Shown here: positions 1-7,792 of the stretch, piece after piece
Layout of the letters: every line of letters starts with the position of its first letter
Position numbering within the stretch: the stretch's first letter is position 1
Assembly (NCBI RefSeq): GCF_002860125.1
Contig: NZ_PGVA01000028.1
Span: 186,001 to 250,000 of the forward strand
Direction of reading: 5' to 3'
Source of the DNA: Bacillus canaveralius
Lineage (GTDB): Bacteria; Bacillota; Bacilli; Bacillales; Cytobacillaceae
DNA: 64,000 nt
Position numbers and translations under genes: made by a program
Notes under the pieces: model-generated
What the model was told of the DNA's origin: nothing
Seen by the model: only the letters and a program-made list of their open reading frames with translations
Databases searched by the model: none

Positions 1-237
<237 letters not shown>

Positions 238-272
238 CATCCCCATGAAACTGTTCCCGATCTGCACAATCT

Positions 273-306
273 GAACCTTCTAAAAACGGAAGGTTCTTTT
301 GTTTTT
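273..306 (+). terminator. Rho-independent terminator after the coat gene
   Basis: An 8-bp stem (GAACCTTC at 273-280 with GAAGGTTC at 289-296), a loop of 8 and a T-rich tail lie 36 bases after the coat gene stop. Confidence 0.75.
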
Positions 307-421
307 GTAAAACTGTCGGCAACAGTGATATTTCCACTATCTTTATGAAAAAAGCCGATTTTCAACGTATTTCCTTTTACATTTTTGCACATGATATTGA
401 AAGCAAATTAGTTTAAAGAAT

Positions 422-457
422 CCAAATAACTCCCAATTATTTGGGGGGTTTTTTTGT
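422..457 (+). terminator. Hairpin with T-run upstream of cphB
   Basis: CCAAATAA (422-429) pairs with TTATTTGG (437-444), and a G-run plus seven T follow. It lies about 75 bases before cphB, so it could be a second terminator for the coat gene or an attenuator in a cphB leader. The rest of 307-528 holds no gene that I can see. Confidence 0.5.
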
Positions 458-528
458 TTAAATAAATTTCTGTGGCCAGGAAGGTGCTTGCACAGTGCTT
501 TTACTTAATTTAGGTTAGGTGGTCAATG

Positions 529-1344
529 ATGTATCCAGGAGAATTATTGATTATCGGCGGACATGAAGAAAAATTTAATGGTGTAGAGATTTTAAGAAAA
601 TTTGCAGAGCTTGCCGGGAAAGGCAGAGGTGCGGTCGGCATTTTACCGACTGCATCGGAAATTCCGGAACAGGTAAGTGCCGATTATATAGAAGCATTTA
701 AGAACTTGGGCATTCATGACATTAAGGTTCTTGAGGTTGACTCGCGTGAAAAGGCTGACAGTGATCAAATTGCAGCAATGGTGTCCGGACTTTCTGCACT
801 GTTTATAACAGGGGGAAATCAAAGCCGGTTAACAGAATTTATTGCAGGCACAAAGCTGTTCGATGCGCTTAAAGAAGCACGACAACGCGGCATGGTGCTC
901 GCAGGTACAAGTGCAGGAGCATCGATTATGGGCAGCGATATGATTGCGTCTGCTAAAACAAAAGAAAATGATAAAGGTTTGAAAATAGAAATGGGCAAGG
1001 GCTTTGGCTTTCTTGAAAACTTTCTTATCGACCAGCATTTTTCGCAGCGGGCAAGATTTGGGCGGCTTCTCGGGGCGATTGCTGAAAACCCGGAGCTGGT
1101 TGGAATCGGGATCGATGAAAATACGGCTATTTTAATTAATGGCAGTGTGTTCAAAGTGTTTGGTGAACACCAGGTGTTTGTAGTCGACGGGAAGGAAGGC
1201 CATTTAATTGATGTCATAAAATCCGACAATGGCGGAGAAGAGCTAACGATAACAGATTTTAAGCTCCATACGTTAACAGATGGTTTCAGCTTCGATCTTT
1301 CATCCCGAAAATTAATCAGCAGAAAAGAGGATAGTCAAGAATGA
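529..1344 (+). CDS. cphB: Cyanophycinase
   Basis: Serine exopeptidase of family S51 that releases beta-Asp-Arg dipeptides from the storage polymer cyanophycin. The visible marks are an N-terminal 'LLIIGGHEEK' strand, 'FITGGNQ' near residue 95, the nucleophile elbow 'GTSAGA' near residues 126-131 and 'IDQHFSQR' near 167-174, all typical of CphB. The length (271 aa) is normal. Two ATG codons sit in tandem at 526 and 529; the AGGTGG ribosome site at 517-522 is better spaced for 529. Its stop overlaps the start of cphA by four bases, so synthesis and degradation of the polymer are co-transcribed and translationally coupled. Confidence 0.93.
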   Translation: MYPGELLIIGGHEEKFNGVEILRKFAELAGKGRGAVGILPTASEIPEQVSADYIEAFKNLGIHDIKVLEVDSREKADSDQIAAMVSGLSALFITGGNQSRLTEFIAGTKLFDALKEARQRGMVLAGTSAGASIMGSDMIASAKTKENDKGLKIEMGKGFGFLENFLIDQHFSQRARFGRLLGAIAENPELVGIGIDENTAILINGSVFKVFGEHQVFVVDGKEGHLIDVIKSDNGGEELTITDFKLHTLTDGFSFDLSSRKLISRKEDSQE

Positions 1345-3971
1345 AAATTAACCGAGTGAGATACCTTAAAGGGCCAAATTATTTTAGCATCCGGCCTACT
1401 ATGTGGATCGAACTGGATCTTGAAGAACTGGAATCGCAGCCTTCACATCTGATTCCCGGTTTTAATGCTTCGCTTCTGGCGATTATGCCAACTTTAAGAA
1501 ACCATACTTGCTCACTAGGATATGAAGGCGGGTTTGTTGAACGTCTGGAAGAAGGAACATGGATGGGACATATTCTCGAACATATGGCAATTGAACTGCA
1601 ATCGATGGCAGGTATTGCCGTAAAAAGGGGTAAAACAATAACGAGCGATAAAAAAGGGACGTATTTCGTCACTTATGATTATAAAGAACCTAACTCCGGA
1701 GAATTTGCGTTTAGAGCATCTGTTGCGATTATCGAGCAAATTCTGGCCGGACGTCGCGAGATCAGCACTGAACAATATGTGTCTGAAATTTCACGGCTTT
1801 ATTATCAAAATAAACTCGGGCCAAGTACAGAAGCGATCTTTCTTGCTGCTGAACAGGCTGGAATTCCGGTTGAAAGAGTGGGCGAAGAAAGCTTGCTGCG
1901 CTTAGGTTCCGGTTCAAAACAGAAATTTGTCCAGGCAACGATTACAAGCCAAACTTCGTTACTGTCTGTTGAAAATGCCTGTGATAAACAAATGACAAAG
2001 CTGATTCTGTCCAGCTGCGGGGTACCAGTTCCAGAGGGTGAGGTTGTTTCAACTTTTACGGAAATTTTTCAAGCTGCAGACAGACTTGGATTTCCGCTTG
2101 TAATTAAGCCGTTAAAAGGAAGACAGGGACAAGGCGTGATCACAAATATCAAAAATAAGGATGAATTGTTTAATGTTGTGAATTGCCTCGATAAGCATGT
2201 GAAGGAGTTTATTATCGAACGTTATCATAAAGGACATGATTACAGGCTGTTGATTGTAAACGATAAATTAGTGGCAGCCAGCCTGCGCACCCCCCCATTC
2301 GTTATTGGCAATGGAAAGGATTCAATCAGAACGTTAATCGAACTTGAAAATCGCAACCCAAACCGCGGTGATGACCATGAGAAGCCGATGTCAAAAATTC
2401 CGCTGAATTATACAGTAACCTGCTATCTCGAAAAATTTGATTTAACCCTGAACTCTGTGCCTGACAAAGGTCAGGTTGTTCAGGTTGTCGGAAATGCGAA
2501 CCTTTCGACGGGCGGACAAGCAATCGATGTGACGGACGAAGTTAATCCGGCCATAAAAGAATTAGCGCAGGCATCTGCGAAAGCGCTTGGGCTTGACATC
2601 GCCGGTATTGATTTAATTTGCAAAAATATTGGTGAACCGTTTAAACCAGGTGAACTCGCGGTCGTTGAAGTCAATGCAGCACCTGGCATCCGCATGCATC
2701 ATTTTCCTAGCAAAGGGAAAAAACGCGATGTTGGCAAAGCAATCGTCCGTTACTTGTTTGAAACACGAGAAGAGGCGGCGATTCCAGTCATCGCGATTAC
2801 CGGGACAAATGGGAAAACAACTACGGCGAGACTCGTAAAGCATTTCCTTGAGAGCAGCAGTGTAACAGTCGGAATGTCCAATTCAGATGGTATTTTTATT
2901 GGCAGCCAATGTCTGGATGAAGGTGATTGCAGCGGCCCGATTAGCGCAAGAAAGATATTGAACCATCCGAAGGTCGATGCAGCTGTCCTTGAAACAGCAA
3001 GAGGCGGAGTCCTGCGGGAAGGGCTTGCTTTTCGGTATTGTGATGTCGGGATTGTCACGAACGTCAGTGAAGACCACCTCGGCCACGATGGCATCGAAAC
3101 CTTTGACCAGCTTGTAAAATTAAAAAGACTGATTCCAGAAGTGGTCATCAAGGGCGGGGCTTGTATATTAAATGCAGATGACCCCCATGTAGCTTCAATG
3201 GAAAAATACACTTCAGGCACAGTCATTTATACCTCTGTGACGTCATTAAACAAACATATTCAGGCGAGGATGAGGAATGGACGTCCTGTTTGGTATGTTG
3301 ATAGCCAAGGAATGATTATTTATGCTGCTGAAGGGAGAAAAACAAATTTTCTTCCAGCCTGTGATATTCCGATCACGATCAATGGAATAGCGAAGCATAA
3401 TATCGCCAATCTTCTTCAAGCATTGGCGGCCGCCTTTTCACAAGGAATCACCTGGGAGGAGCTAAAAGAAAAATCATTAACATTTCTCCCGGATTTTGAT
3501 AAATCGAAAGGCCGTTTTAATAAAATCAGTAAGCAGGACAGACTGATCATTGTAGACTATGCACATAATATGGCAGGTTTGCGTGCGATATATGATACGA
3601 TCCATTCCTTTGAACGAGACAGGCTGATAACGGTCATATCGGCACCAGGAGATCGGATAGATGATGAAATCATTAGCCTTGCAAAAGCCGCTGCGCGGCA
3701 CTCCGACATTTTAGTCATCAAGGAGGATGGCGATTTAAGGGGCCGAGCTCCGTTTGAGGCAGCCAATATTATTCAGGCAACAGCGCTTCGCGAAGGTGTG
3801 TCTTTGGATCAAACCTGTATCGTCAGAGATGAGCTGGAAGCATTTTATCGAGCGTGGGACATGTCAAAACGGGGCGACATTCTACTCTTTTTGTATGAAA
3901 ATTTTTCAAGCATCGCAAAATTTTTTCAAAACGTTCCTGAAAAAACCGAAAGTAAAGTTAAGAAGCGATAA
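1341..3971 (+). CDS. cphA: Cyanophycin synthetase
   Basis: ATP-dependent enzyme that builds the poly-aspartate backbone with arginine side chains, a nitrogen reserve. At 876 aa it has the full three-part layout: an N-terminal domain (about 1-160), an ATP-grasp domain (about 220-470, with 'VIKPLKGRQGQG' near 254-265 and 'VEVNAAPG' near 442-449) and a Mur-ligase domain with the P-loop 'ITGTNGKTT' at 486-494. The N-domain keeps an E-H-x-x-x-E motif at residues 80-85. In other synthetases this motif belongs to a hydrolytic site that makes primers from the polymer. Together with cphB it forms a complete make-and-mobilise pair. A terminator follows directly. Confidence 0.95.
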   Translation: MKINRVRYLKGPNYFSIRPTMWIELDLEELESQPSHLIPGFNASLLAIMPTLRNHTCSLGYEGGFVERLEEGTWMGHILEHMAIELQSMAGIAVKRGKTITSDKKGTYFVTYDYKEPNSGEFAFRASVAIIEQILAGRREISTEQYVSEISRLYYQNKLGPSTEAIFLAAEQAGIPVERVGEESLLRLGSGSKQKFVQATITSQTSLLSVENACDKQMTKLILSSCGVPVPEGEVVSTFTEIFQAADRLGFPLVIKPLKGRQGQGVITNIKNKDELFNVVNCLDKHVKEFIIERYHKGHDYRLLIVNDKLVAASLRTPPFVIGNGKDSIRTLIELENRNPNRGDDHEKPMSKIPLNYTVTCYLEKFDLTLNSVPDKGQVVQVVGNANLSTGGQAIDVTDEVNPAIKELAQASAKALGLDIAGIDLICKNIGEPFKPGELAVVEVNAAPGIRMHHFPSKGKKRDVGKAIVRYLFETREEAAIPVIAITGTNGKTTTARLVKHFLESSSVTVGMSNSDGIFIGSQCLDEGDCSGPISARKILNHPKVDAAVLETARGGVLREGLAFRYCDVGIVTNVSEDHLGHDGIETFDQLVKLKRLIPEVVIKGGACILNADDPHVASMEKYTSGTVIYTSVTSLNKHIQARMRNGRPVWYVDSQGMIIYAAEGRKTNFLPACDIPITINGIAKHNIANLLQALAAAFSQGITWEELKEKSLTFLPDFDKSKGRFNKISKQDRLIIVDYAHNMAGLRAIYDTIHSFERDRLITVISAPGDRIDDEIISLAKAAARHSDILVIKEDGDLRGRAPFEAANIIQATALREGVSLDQTCIVRDELEAFYRAWDMSKRGDILLFLYENFSSIAKFFQNVPEKTESKVKKR

Positions 3972-3980
3972 GCAAAGCAG

Positions 3981-4012
3981 AGACTTAGAACAAAATCTAA
4001 GTCTTTTTTTTT
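3981..4012 (+). terminator. Terminator of the cphBA operon
   Basis: AGACTTAG pairs with CTAAGTCT around an 8-base loop and is followed by a long T-run. It begins 10 bases after the cphA stop. Confidence 0.85.
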
Positions 4013-4083
4013 CGCTGCTCATCGTTAACCTTGAAGGGTCCGCCCCGTTTCCGCTAAATTATATGCCCATTGATTTTGCGGGT

Positions 4084-4107
4084 GCATATAGTATTGAAAA
4101 AGGAGGG
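4084..4107 (+). promoter_or_regulatory. Possible SigK-type -10 and strong ribosome site of tgl
   Basis: CATATAGTA at 4084-4092 fits the SigK -10 pattern CATA-N3-TA, and AAAGGAGGG follows at 4098-4106. This would give a leader of only about 20 bases. No good AC element sits 16-17 bases upstream, so the assignment is tentative. It agrees with the known late mother-cell expression of tgl in Bacillus subtilis. Confidence 0.35.
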
Positions 4108-4117
4108 AACGACAAAA

Positions 4118-4840
4118 TTGATTAGAATTCGCTCACTGGCTTATCCCAGTCCAGACGACTTCGGTCTTAAAGATTTACAAAGAGATATTTACAATGAAAT
4201 GAACAACAGCGAGGATTTGTATCAATATGATACAATCGATCAACTTCTCTTTGAAATAAAGGTAAGGGAACAGATTGTCCGTGCTTCGTTCAGCCTGAAC
4301 AGCAGCGGCGTTGTATTTTCCTCTTTTAAAAAATCGCGATTCAATCCGGATTTTTGGTTGTGGACGAGTCGAGGCTACCGATTAAGGCCGGGTGTTTTAC
4401 CATCCGACGCGATTAATGATATTTTCAAAAATGGCCGTATTTATGGCTTTGAATGCTCAACTGCGATTGTGCTTGTTTTTTATAAAGCCTTGATTCATTC
4501 GATCAATTTAAGAGCTTTCAATTATTTGTTTGCCAACTTGCTTGTGTGGGACTGGAATTATGACTGGGACCTCGGTATTATTACCCGTCCCGGCAAAAAT
4601 TTTATTCCTGGAGATATTGTTTACTTTTATAATCCTGATTACCGAGAGCCGATCTGGATGGGGGAGAATGCGGTTTACTTAGGTAAAGGCAGGTATTACG
4701 GGCACGGTATTGGAGTCGCCACGGAAGCTGAGATGATTAACGCTTTAAACACGCGCCGGAGGGAGAGACCGCAGCGGTCCGCTTATTTGCTCGACCAGTA
4801 CAGCCGCTTGAATTTTAAATATTTACAGCAATTTTCCTGA
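4118..4840 (+). CDS. tgl: Spore coat protein-glutamine gamma-glutamyltransferase (transglutaminase)
   Basis: Cross-links coat proteins through epsilon-(gamma-glutamyl)lysine bonds during late sporulation. The 240-aa product matches the Tgl family along its length. The catalytic Cys is in 'YGFECSTA' (Cys113), and a Glu ('MGENAVYLG') and His ('YYGHGIG') follow in the order known for the Bacillus enzyme. I chose the TTG at 4118 because a near-perfect Shine-Dalgarno (4098-4106) sits 11 bases before it; the longer frame from 4070 has no ribosome site. A copy of the dispersed repeat described in the findings starts exactly at its stop codon. Confidence 0.92.
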   Translation: MIRIRSLAYPSPDDFGLKDLQRDIYNEMNNSEDLYQYDTIDQLLFEIKVREQIVRASFSLNSSGVVFSSFKKSRFNPDFWLWTSRGYRLRPGVLPSDAINDIFKNGRIYGFECSTAIVLVFYKALIHSINLRAFNYLFANLLVWDWNYDWDLGIITRPGKNFIPGDIVYFYNPDYREPIWMGENAVYLGKGRYYGHGIGVATEAEMINALNTRRRERPQRSAYLLDQYSRLNFKYLQQFS

Positions 4841-4996
4841 ATTTCATAAAGCTATCCTTTAATTGAAAAACGAACAGTTACTTACATTAAGATATTATTA
4901 TCCGTTTTCTACGGCATACTCCTGTGTACCTAGACAACTTCATTCGTTTTTCGGTTTTGCCTTATAACATTGTGAAATTGACTTAACTAAAAAATT
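4838..4996 (+). repeat. Dispersed non-coding repeat, copy A
   Basis: First of three related copies (others at 15526-15626 and 30361-30513). It opens with TGAATTTCATAA, shared exactly with copy B, and carries the blocks TTTAATTGAAAAACGA, AAGATATTATT, CGGCATACTCCTGT, TAGACAA, TCGTTTTTCGGTTT and ACATTG-GAAA. GAAAAACGAA near the start can pair with TTCGTTTTTC further on. The long hairpin at 5002-5052 follows. The rest of the 4841-5337 gap has no gene that I can support. Confidence 0.7.
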
Positions 4997-5001
4997 GGAA
5001 T

Positions 5002-5052
5002 AAGAAGAGCATGATAAATCAGAACGGGTTTCCGATTTATCATGCTCTTCTT
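5002..5052. other. 19-bp perfect hairpin without a T-run
   Basis: AAGAAGAGCATGATAAATC (5002-5020) is the exact complement of 5034-5052, with a 13-base loop. It is much stronger than needed for a terminator and has no T-tract on either strand, so termination, mRNA stabilisation or a structured RNA are all possible. Confidence 0.6.
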
Positions 5053-5337
5053 AGTTTAGATATCGGTGAAAAAAATGAAAAATAATCCTCAAATAGTTTT
5101 CTTAATGCTTAACCTGCTCAGGCAATTAATGCCAAGTAGCCTTAACTTAAGTCTTGCGAGCGGCAGAACCCTTTCATTAAAGGATTCCTTGATACTTATT
5201 ACATAAGTGATCTTGGTAAAAAAGTATTGAAGTATAAATATCGGCATAGTTTTCTGCAGAGAGGGAATAAAAAAGAAGAACAAATATGCACATATAGAAA
5301 ACACAACATAAATAGGGCAAGTAAGGGAGTTAAAATT

Positions 5338-6813
5338 ATGAGATTGTCACAGCTGCTTCAGCATCTTTATGGCCGGGCCCACCTCTCCGATATGAATTTT
5401 TGCGACGCCGAGGTGTTCGGTATTGAAATGGATTCCAGACAAGTAAGACCAGGGGATATTTTTATAGCGATATCAGGATATGCTTCCGATGGCCATAGCT
5501 TTATCGATGACGCGGTTAACAGGGGAGCCGTAGCGGTCATCGGGGAGAAGGAATTGCAAACTGCAGTGCCTTATTTTCAAGTGATTGACAGCCGAAAGGC
5601 TTTAGGAAAGCTTTCCAGTTTTTTCTACGGTATGCCTGCCCATAAGCACAAAATCATCGGTATTACCGGTACGAATGGGAAAACAACCGTAGCTTATATG
5701 CTGAGGCACATCCTTGAGACGGCAGGCCGGACCTGTTCCATGCTTGGAACCGTTTCATATATCATTAATAATGAAAAGTATAAACCGACCAACACAACCC
5801 CGGATTCACTTCAGCTGCAAAGGCTTTTGTCGTTAAGCAATGATGAGTTTGTCGTTCTTGAAATATCTTCACATGCCCTTTCCCAACACAGGGTAGAAGG
5901 ATTGGAGATCGATTATGGTGTTTTTACAAATTTAGGACATGATCATCTCGACTACCATCACAGTATGAATGATTACTTTTTGAGTAAATGCTCGATGTTT
6001 AGCCATTTAAAAGAAAGCGGCAAAGCTGTTATTAACCGTCTCAATGAATGGGGAGATAAGCTTGCGGGCCTGTTGAAGACGGATGATATCCCCGTTATCA
6101 CGCTTGGGAACAGCCATAACGATTATTTACGGATCGAAAACATCCGTCTTAATGGCCGAACGCGGTTTACCTTAGATTATCAAGGCCGAAAATACGAAGT
6201 CTCACTGCAGTATCCAGGGCTGCACAACGTCCATAATGCAGCGATCGCTTTTTTGGCAGCCTCTGATATCGGAATTGATCCAGAGACCAGTTTTGCCGCC
6301 TTGGAATCGTTTAAAGGTGTACCAGGAAGATTTGAAGTGATTGAACATCCGGAAGGCGCCAAATTCATCATTGATTATGCCCATACGGACGATGCGATTG
6401 AATATTGCCTGCAGGCAGCAAGACAGCAAGGAGCAACAAAAATTACCCACATTTATGGATTCAGGGGAGCAAGGGACCGGACAAAACGGGAAAGCATGAT
6501 TGCGGCCTCCGTTAAGCTGAGTGACCGCTTTATTATGACCTTCGACGACTTGAATGGTGAAGAGGAACACAAAATGGAACAGGAGCTTATCCATTTAAAC
6601 ATGCTGTACGGAAACGGCAAGGGTGAAGTCCTGCCAGACAGGACACTTGCCATCCAAAAGGCATGGAGTACTGCCAAGAAAGGCGAATGGGTATTCATCA
6701 CTGGCAAAGGACCCGAAGAATACGAACGACCCTTTACCCTTCCGGTTAAATCGGACAAGGACGCCTGTGAATATTTACTTGACGGCTTTAAAGAAAAAGC
6801 CGGAATTTGTTGA
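5338..6813 (+). CDS. MurE-like Mur ligase family protein (UDP-MurNAc-tripeptide synthetase paralogue)
   Basis: A 491-aa Mur ligase. Residues 1-100 form a UDP-MurNAc-binding-type domain; the P-loop 'GITGTNGKTT' is at 108-117; 'SSHAL' lies near 177-181; the carbamylated-lysine region 'YFLSKCSMF' has Lys217; and 'IIDYAHT' starts the C-terminal domain at 344-350. MurE enzymes add the third amino acid to the peptidoglycan stem. The meso-diaminopimelate motif DNPR is absent: 'TFDDLNGEEE' stands in its place near 401-410, closer to the D-D-P-N of lysine-type enzymes. The dcw-cluster murE should be elsewhere, so this is probably a second copy with other specificity. The ATG at 5338 follows AAGGGAG; 37 upstream in-frame codons look non-coding. 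Confidence 0.8.
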   Translation: MRLSQLLQHLYGRAHLSDMNFCDAEVFGIEMDSRQVRPGDIFIAISGYASDGHSFIDDAVNRGAVAVIGEKELQTAVPYFQVIDSRKALGKLSSFFYGMPAHKHKIIGITGTNGKTTVAYMLRHILETAGRTCSMLGTVSYIINNEKYKPTNTTPDSLQLQRLLSLSNDEFVVLEISSHALSQHRVEGLEIDYGVFTNLGHDHLDYHHSMNDYFLSKCSMFSHLKESGKAVINRLNEWGDKLAGLLKTDDIPVITLGNSHNDYLRIENIRLNGRTRFTLDYQGRKYEVSLQYPGLHNVHNAAIAFLAASDIGIDPETSFAALESFKGVPGRFEVIEHPEGAKFIIDYAHTDDAIEYCLQAARQQGATKITHIYGFRGARDRTKRESMIAASVKLSDRFIMTFDDLNGEEEHKMEQELIHLNMLYGNGKGEVLPDRTLAIQKAWSTAKKGEWVFITGKGPEEYERPFTLPVKSDKDACEYLLDGFKEKAGIC

Positions 6814-6825
6814 TTTGAATAGAAG

Positions 6826-6860
6826 AGGGACCGCGTGTACGATACGGCGGTCCCTTTTCT
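6826..6860 (+). terminator. Terminator after the MurE-like gene
   Basis: AGGGACCGC (6826-6834) pairs with GCGGTCCCT (6847-6855), followed by TTTT. Confidence 0.85.
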
Positions 6861-7250
6861 ATATTGCTGGGTGCCTCGCAAGTACTTTTTCATATTTATC
6901 GATTGTTATCCAAGCCCCAATAATGATTGCAAAATTGTAAAATAACCATTGGACGCAATTAGCGATATTGACCAGGCCGTTGGCAAGCCTACCGAAATGG
7001 CAGGTAGCATGGAGTCGATATTGGCCAAGTTTCAATGAAATAAATAGGACTCAGCATGTTGCGGATTTTTTGTGGAACAGGTTTCTTTGTTTGTGATGGT
7101 TACATGCCTATTTTTGAGATGACAGCTGCCTTGAAACCCGCATCTGTCTGCTCTCAATGACAAAATCGCCAAATTTTATCGGGTGTCTATAAACACTTAT
7201 TCCATAAGTTGAATAAGATATAGTGAAATTCGAAAAAGGAGGTTATTGAT
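6861..7250. other. Gene-free stretch with a possible coding remnant
   Basis: No complete gene. A 29-codon frame at 6949-7038 (TTG start, no ribosome site) reads 'ISDIDQAVGKPTEMAG...', with protein-like composition, and might be the tail of a decayed gene. Near 7196-7217 a CTTATTC/GAATAAG inverted repeat precedes the first YjcZ gene and may belong to its promoter region. Confidence 0.3.
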
Positions 7251-7352
7251 ATGTCAGGCGACTATGGATATGGCGGCGGATTTGCGCTGCTGGTTGTTTT
7301 GTTTATCCTGTTGATTATCATTGGAGCATCATGGGGTTACGGAGGATTTTAA
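7251..7352 (+). CDS. YjcZ-family sporulation microprotein
   Basis: A 33-residue product. A Gly/Tyr-rich head ([10 protein letters not shown]) is followed by one hydrophobic helix ([16 protein letters not shown]). This is the signature of YjcZ-type proteins, abundant in Bacillus and linked to sporulation, whose biochemical role is unknown. An AAAGGAGG site lies 8 bases before the ATG. It is adjacent to a second member and probably shares its transcript. Confidence 0.85.
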   Translation: MSGDYGYGGGFALLVVLFILLIIIGASWGYGGF

Positions 7353-7382
7353 TAAAATTCCTAGTATAAGGGAGGTTCTATT

Positions 7383-7514
7383 ATGTACGGCTACGGCCAT
7401 GGATATGGCGGCTGCGGTTACGGGCATACCGGAGGATACTACGGCGGTTTTGCGTTAATCGTCGTTCTGTTTATCCTGCTGATTATTGTAGGTGCAGCTT
7501 GTTTTAAATTTTAA
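7383..7514 (+). CDS. YjcZ-family sporulation microprotein (second copy)
   Basis: A 43-residue paralogue of the preceding gene. It has a longer Gly/Tyr/His head with one Cys ([15 protein letters not shown]) and the same transmembrane helix ([16 protein letters not shown]). AAGGGAGG precedes the ATG. A strong terminator ten bases after the stop closes the pair as a two-gene unit. The copies differ mostly in the Gly-rich head, which suggests local duplication. Confidence 0.85.
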   Translation: MYGYGHGYGGCGYGHTGGYYGGFALIVVLFILLIIVGAACFKF

Positions 7515-7523
7515 TAGTTGTTA

Positions 7524-7556
7524 GGGGTGATTGCAGGTGGCAATCATCCTTTTTTA
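7524..7556 (+). terminator. Terminator of the YjcZ pair
   Basis: GGGTGATTGC pairs with GCAATCATCC (one G-U) around a 5-base loop, followed by six T. Confidence 0.85.
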
Positions 7557-7596
7557 TGAAAGAATTGAAAAACAAAAAGAAACGAAAGTCAAATTT

Positions 7597-7615
7597 TGAT
7601 AAGCGCGCTTGATCA
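7597..7615. promoter_or_regulatory. LacI-type operator candidate upstream of the sugar ABC operon
   Basis: TGATAAGCGCGCTTGATCA contains the perfect palindrome AAGCGCGCTT flanked by TGAT and ATCA, the form of a LacI/CcpA-family site. TTGATA at 7596 with TACAAA 18 bases later could be a promoter overlapping it. There is no experimental support. Confidence 0.35.
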
Positions 7616-7750
7616 TGAGTACAAACAGCTTCTTGCCTTAAAAAAGAATCGTTTTGATGGCAGCTGAATTCGAGCTTTATCCCCCGAAATTTACATTTTT
7701 CGCAAAAAACTTCACCTTATGAAGTTTAAGAGAAGAACAAGCGGGTATCA

Positions 7751-7764
7751 ATTGTATGTGCAAT
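7751..7764. promoter_or_regulatory. TreR-like inverted repeat before the sugar-binding protein gene
   Basis: ATTGTATGTGCAAT differs from the TreR operator core TTGTATATACAA at two central positions and sits 28 bases before the start codon. A second inverted repeat, AAACTTCA/TGAAGTTT, lies just upstream near 7708-7728. Confidence 0.3.
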
Positions 7765-7792
7765 TTAAAAATCTACACCTGGGGGGATACGA

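Noticed and set aside
3754-4125. 123-codon frame over the end of cphA and its terminator
   Set aside because: Runs through a terminator and overlaps cphA out of frame.
4862-4966. 34-codon TTG frame across repeat copy A
   Set aside because: Same argument: frame differs from copy B and there is no ribosome site.
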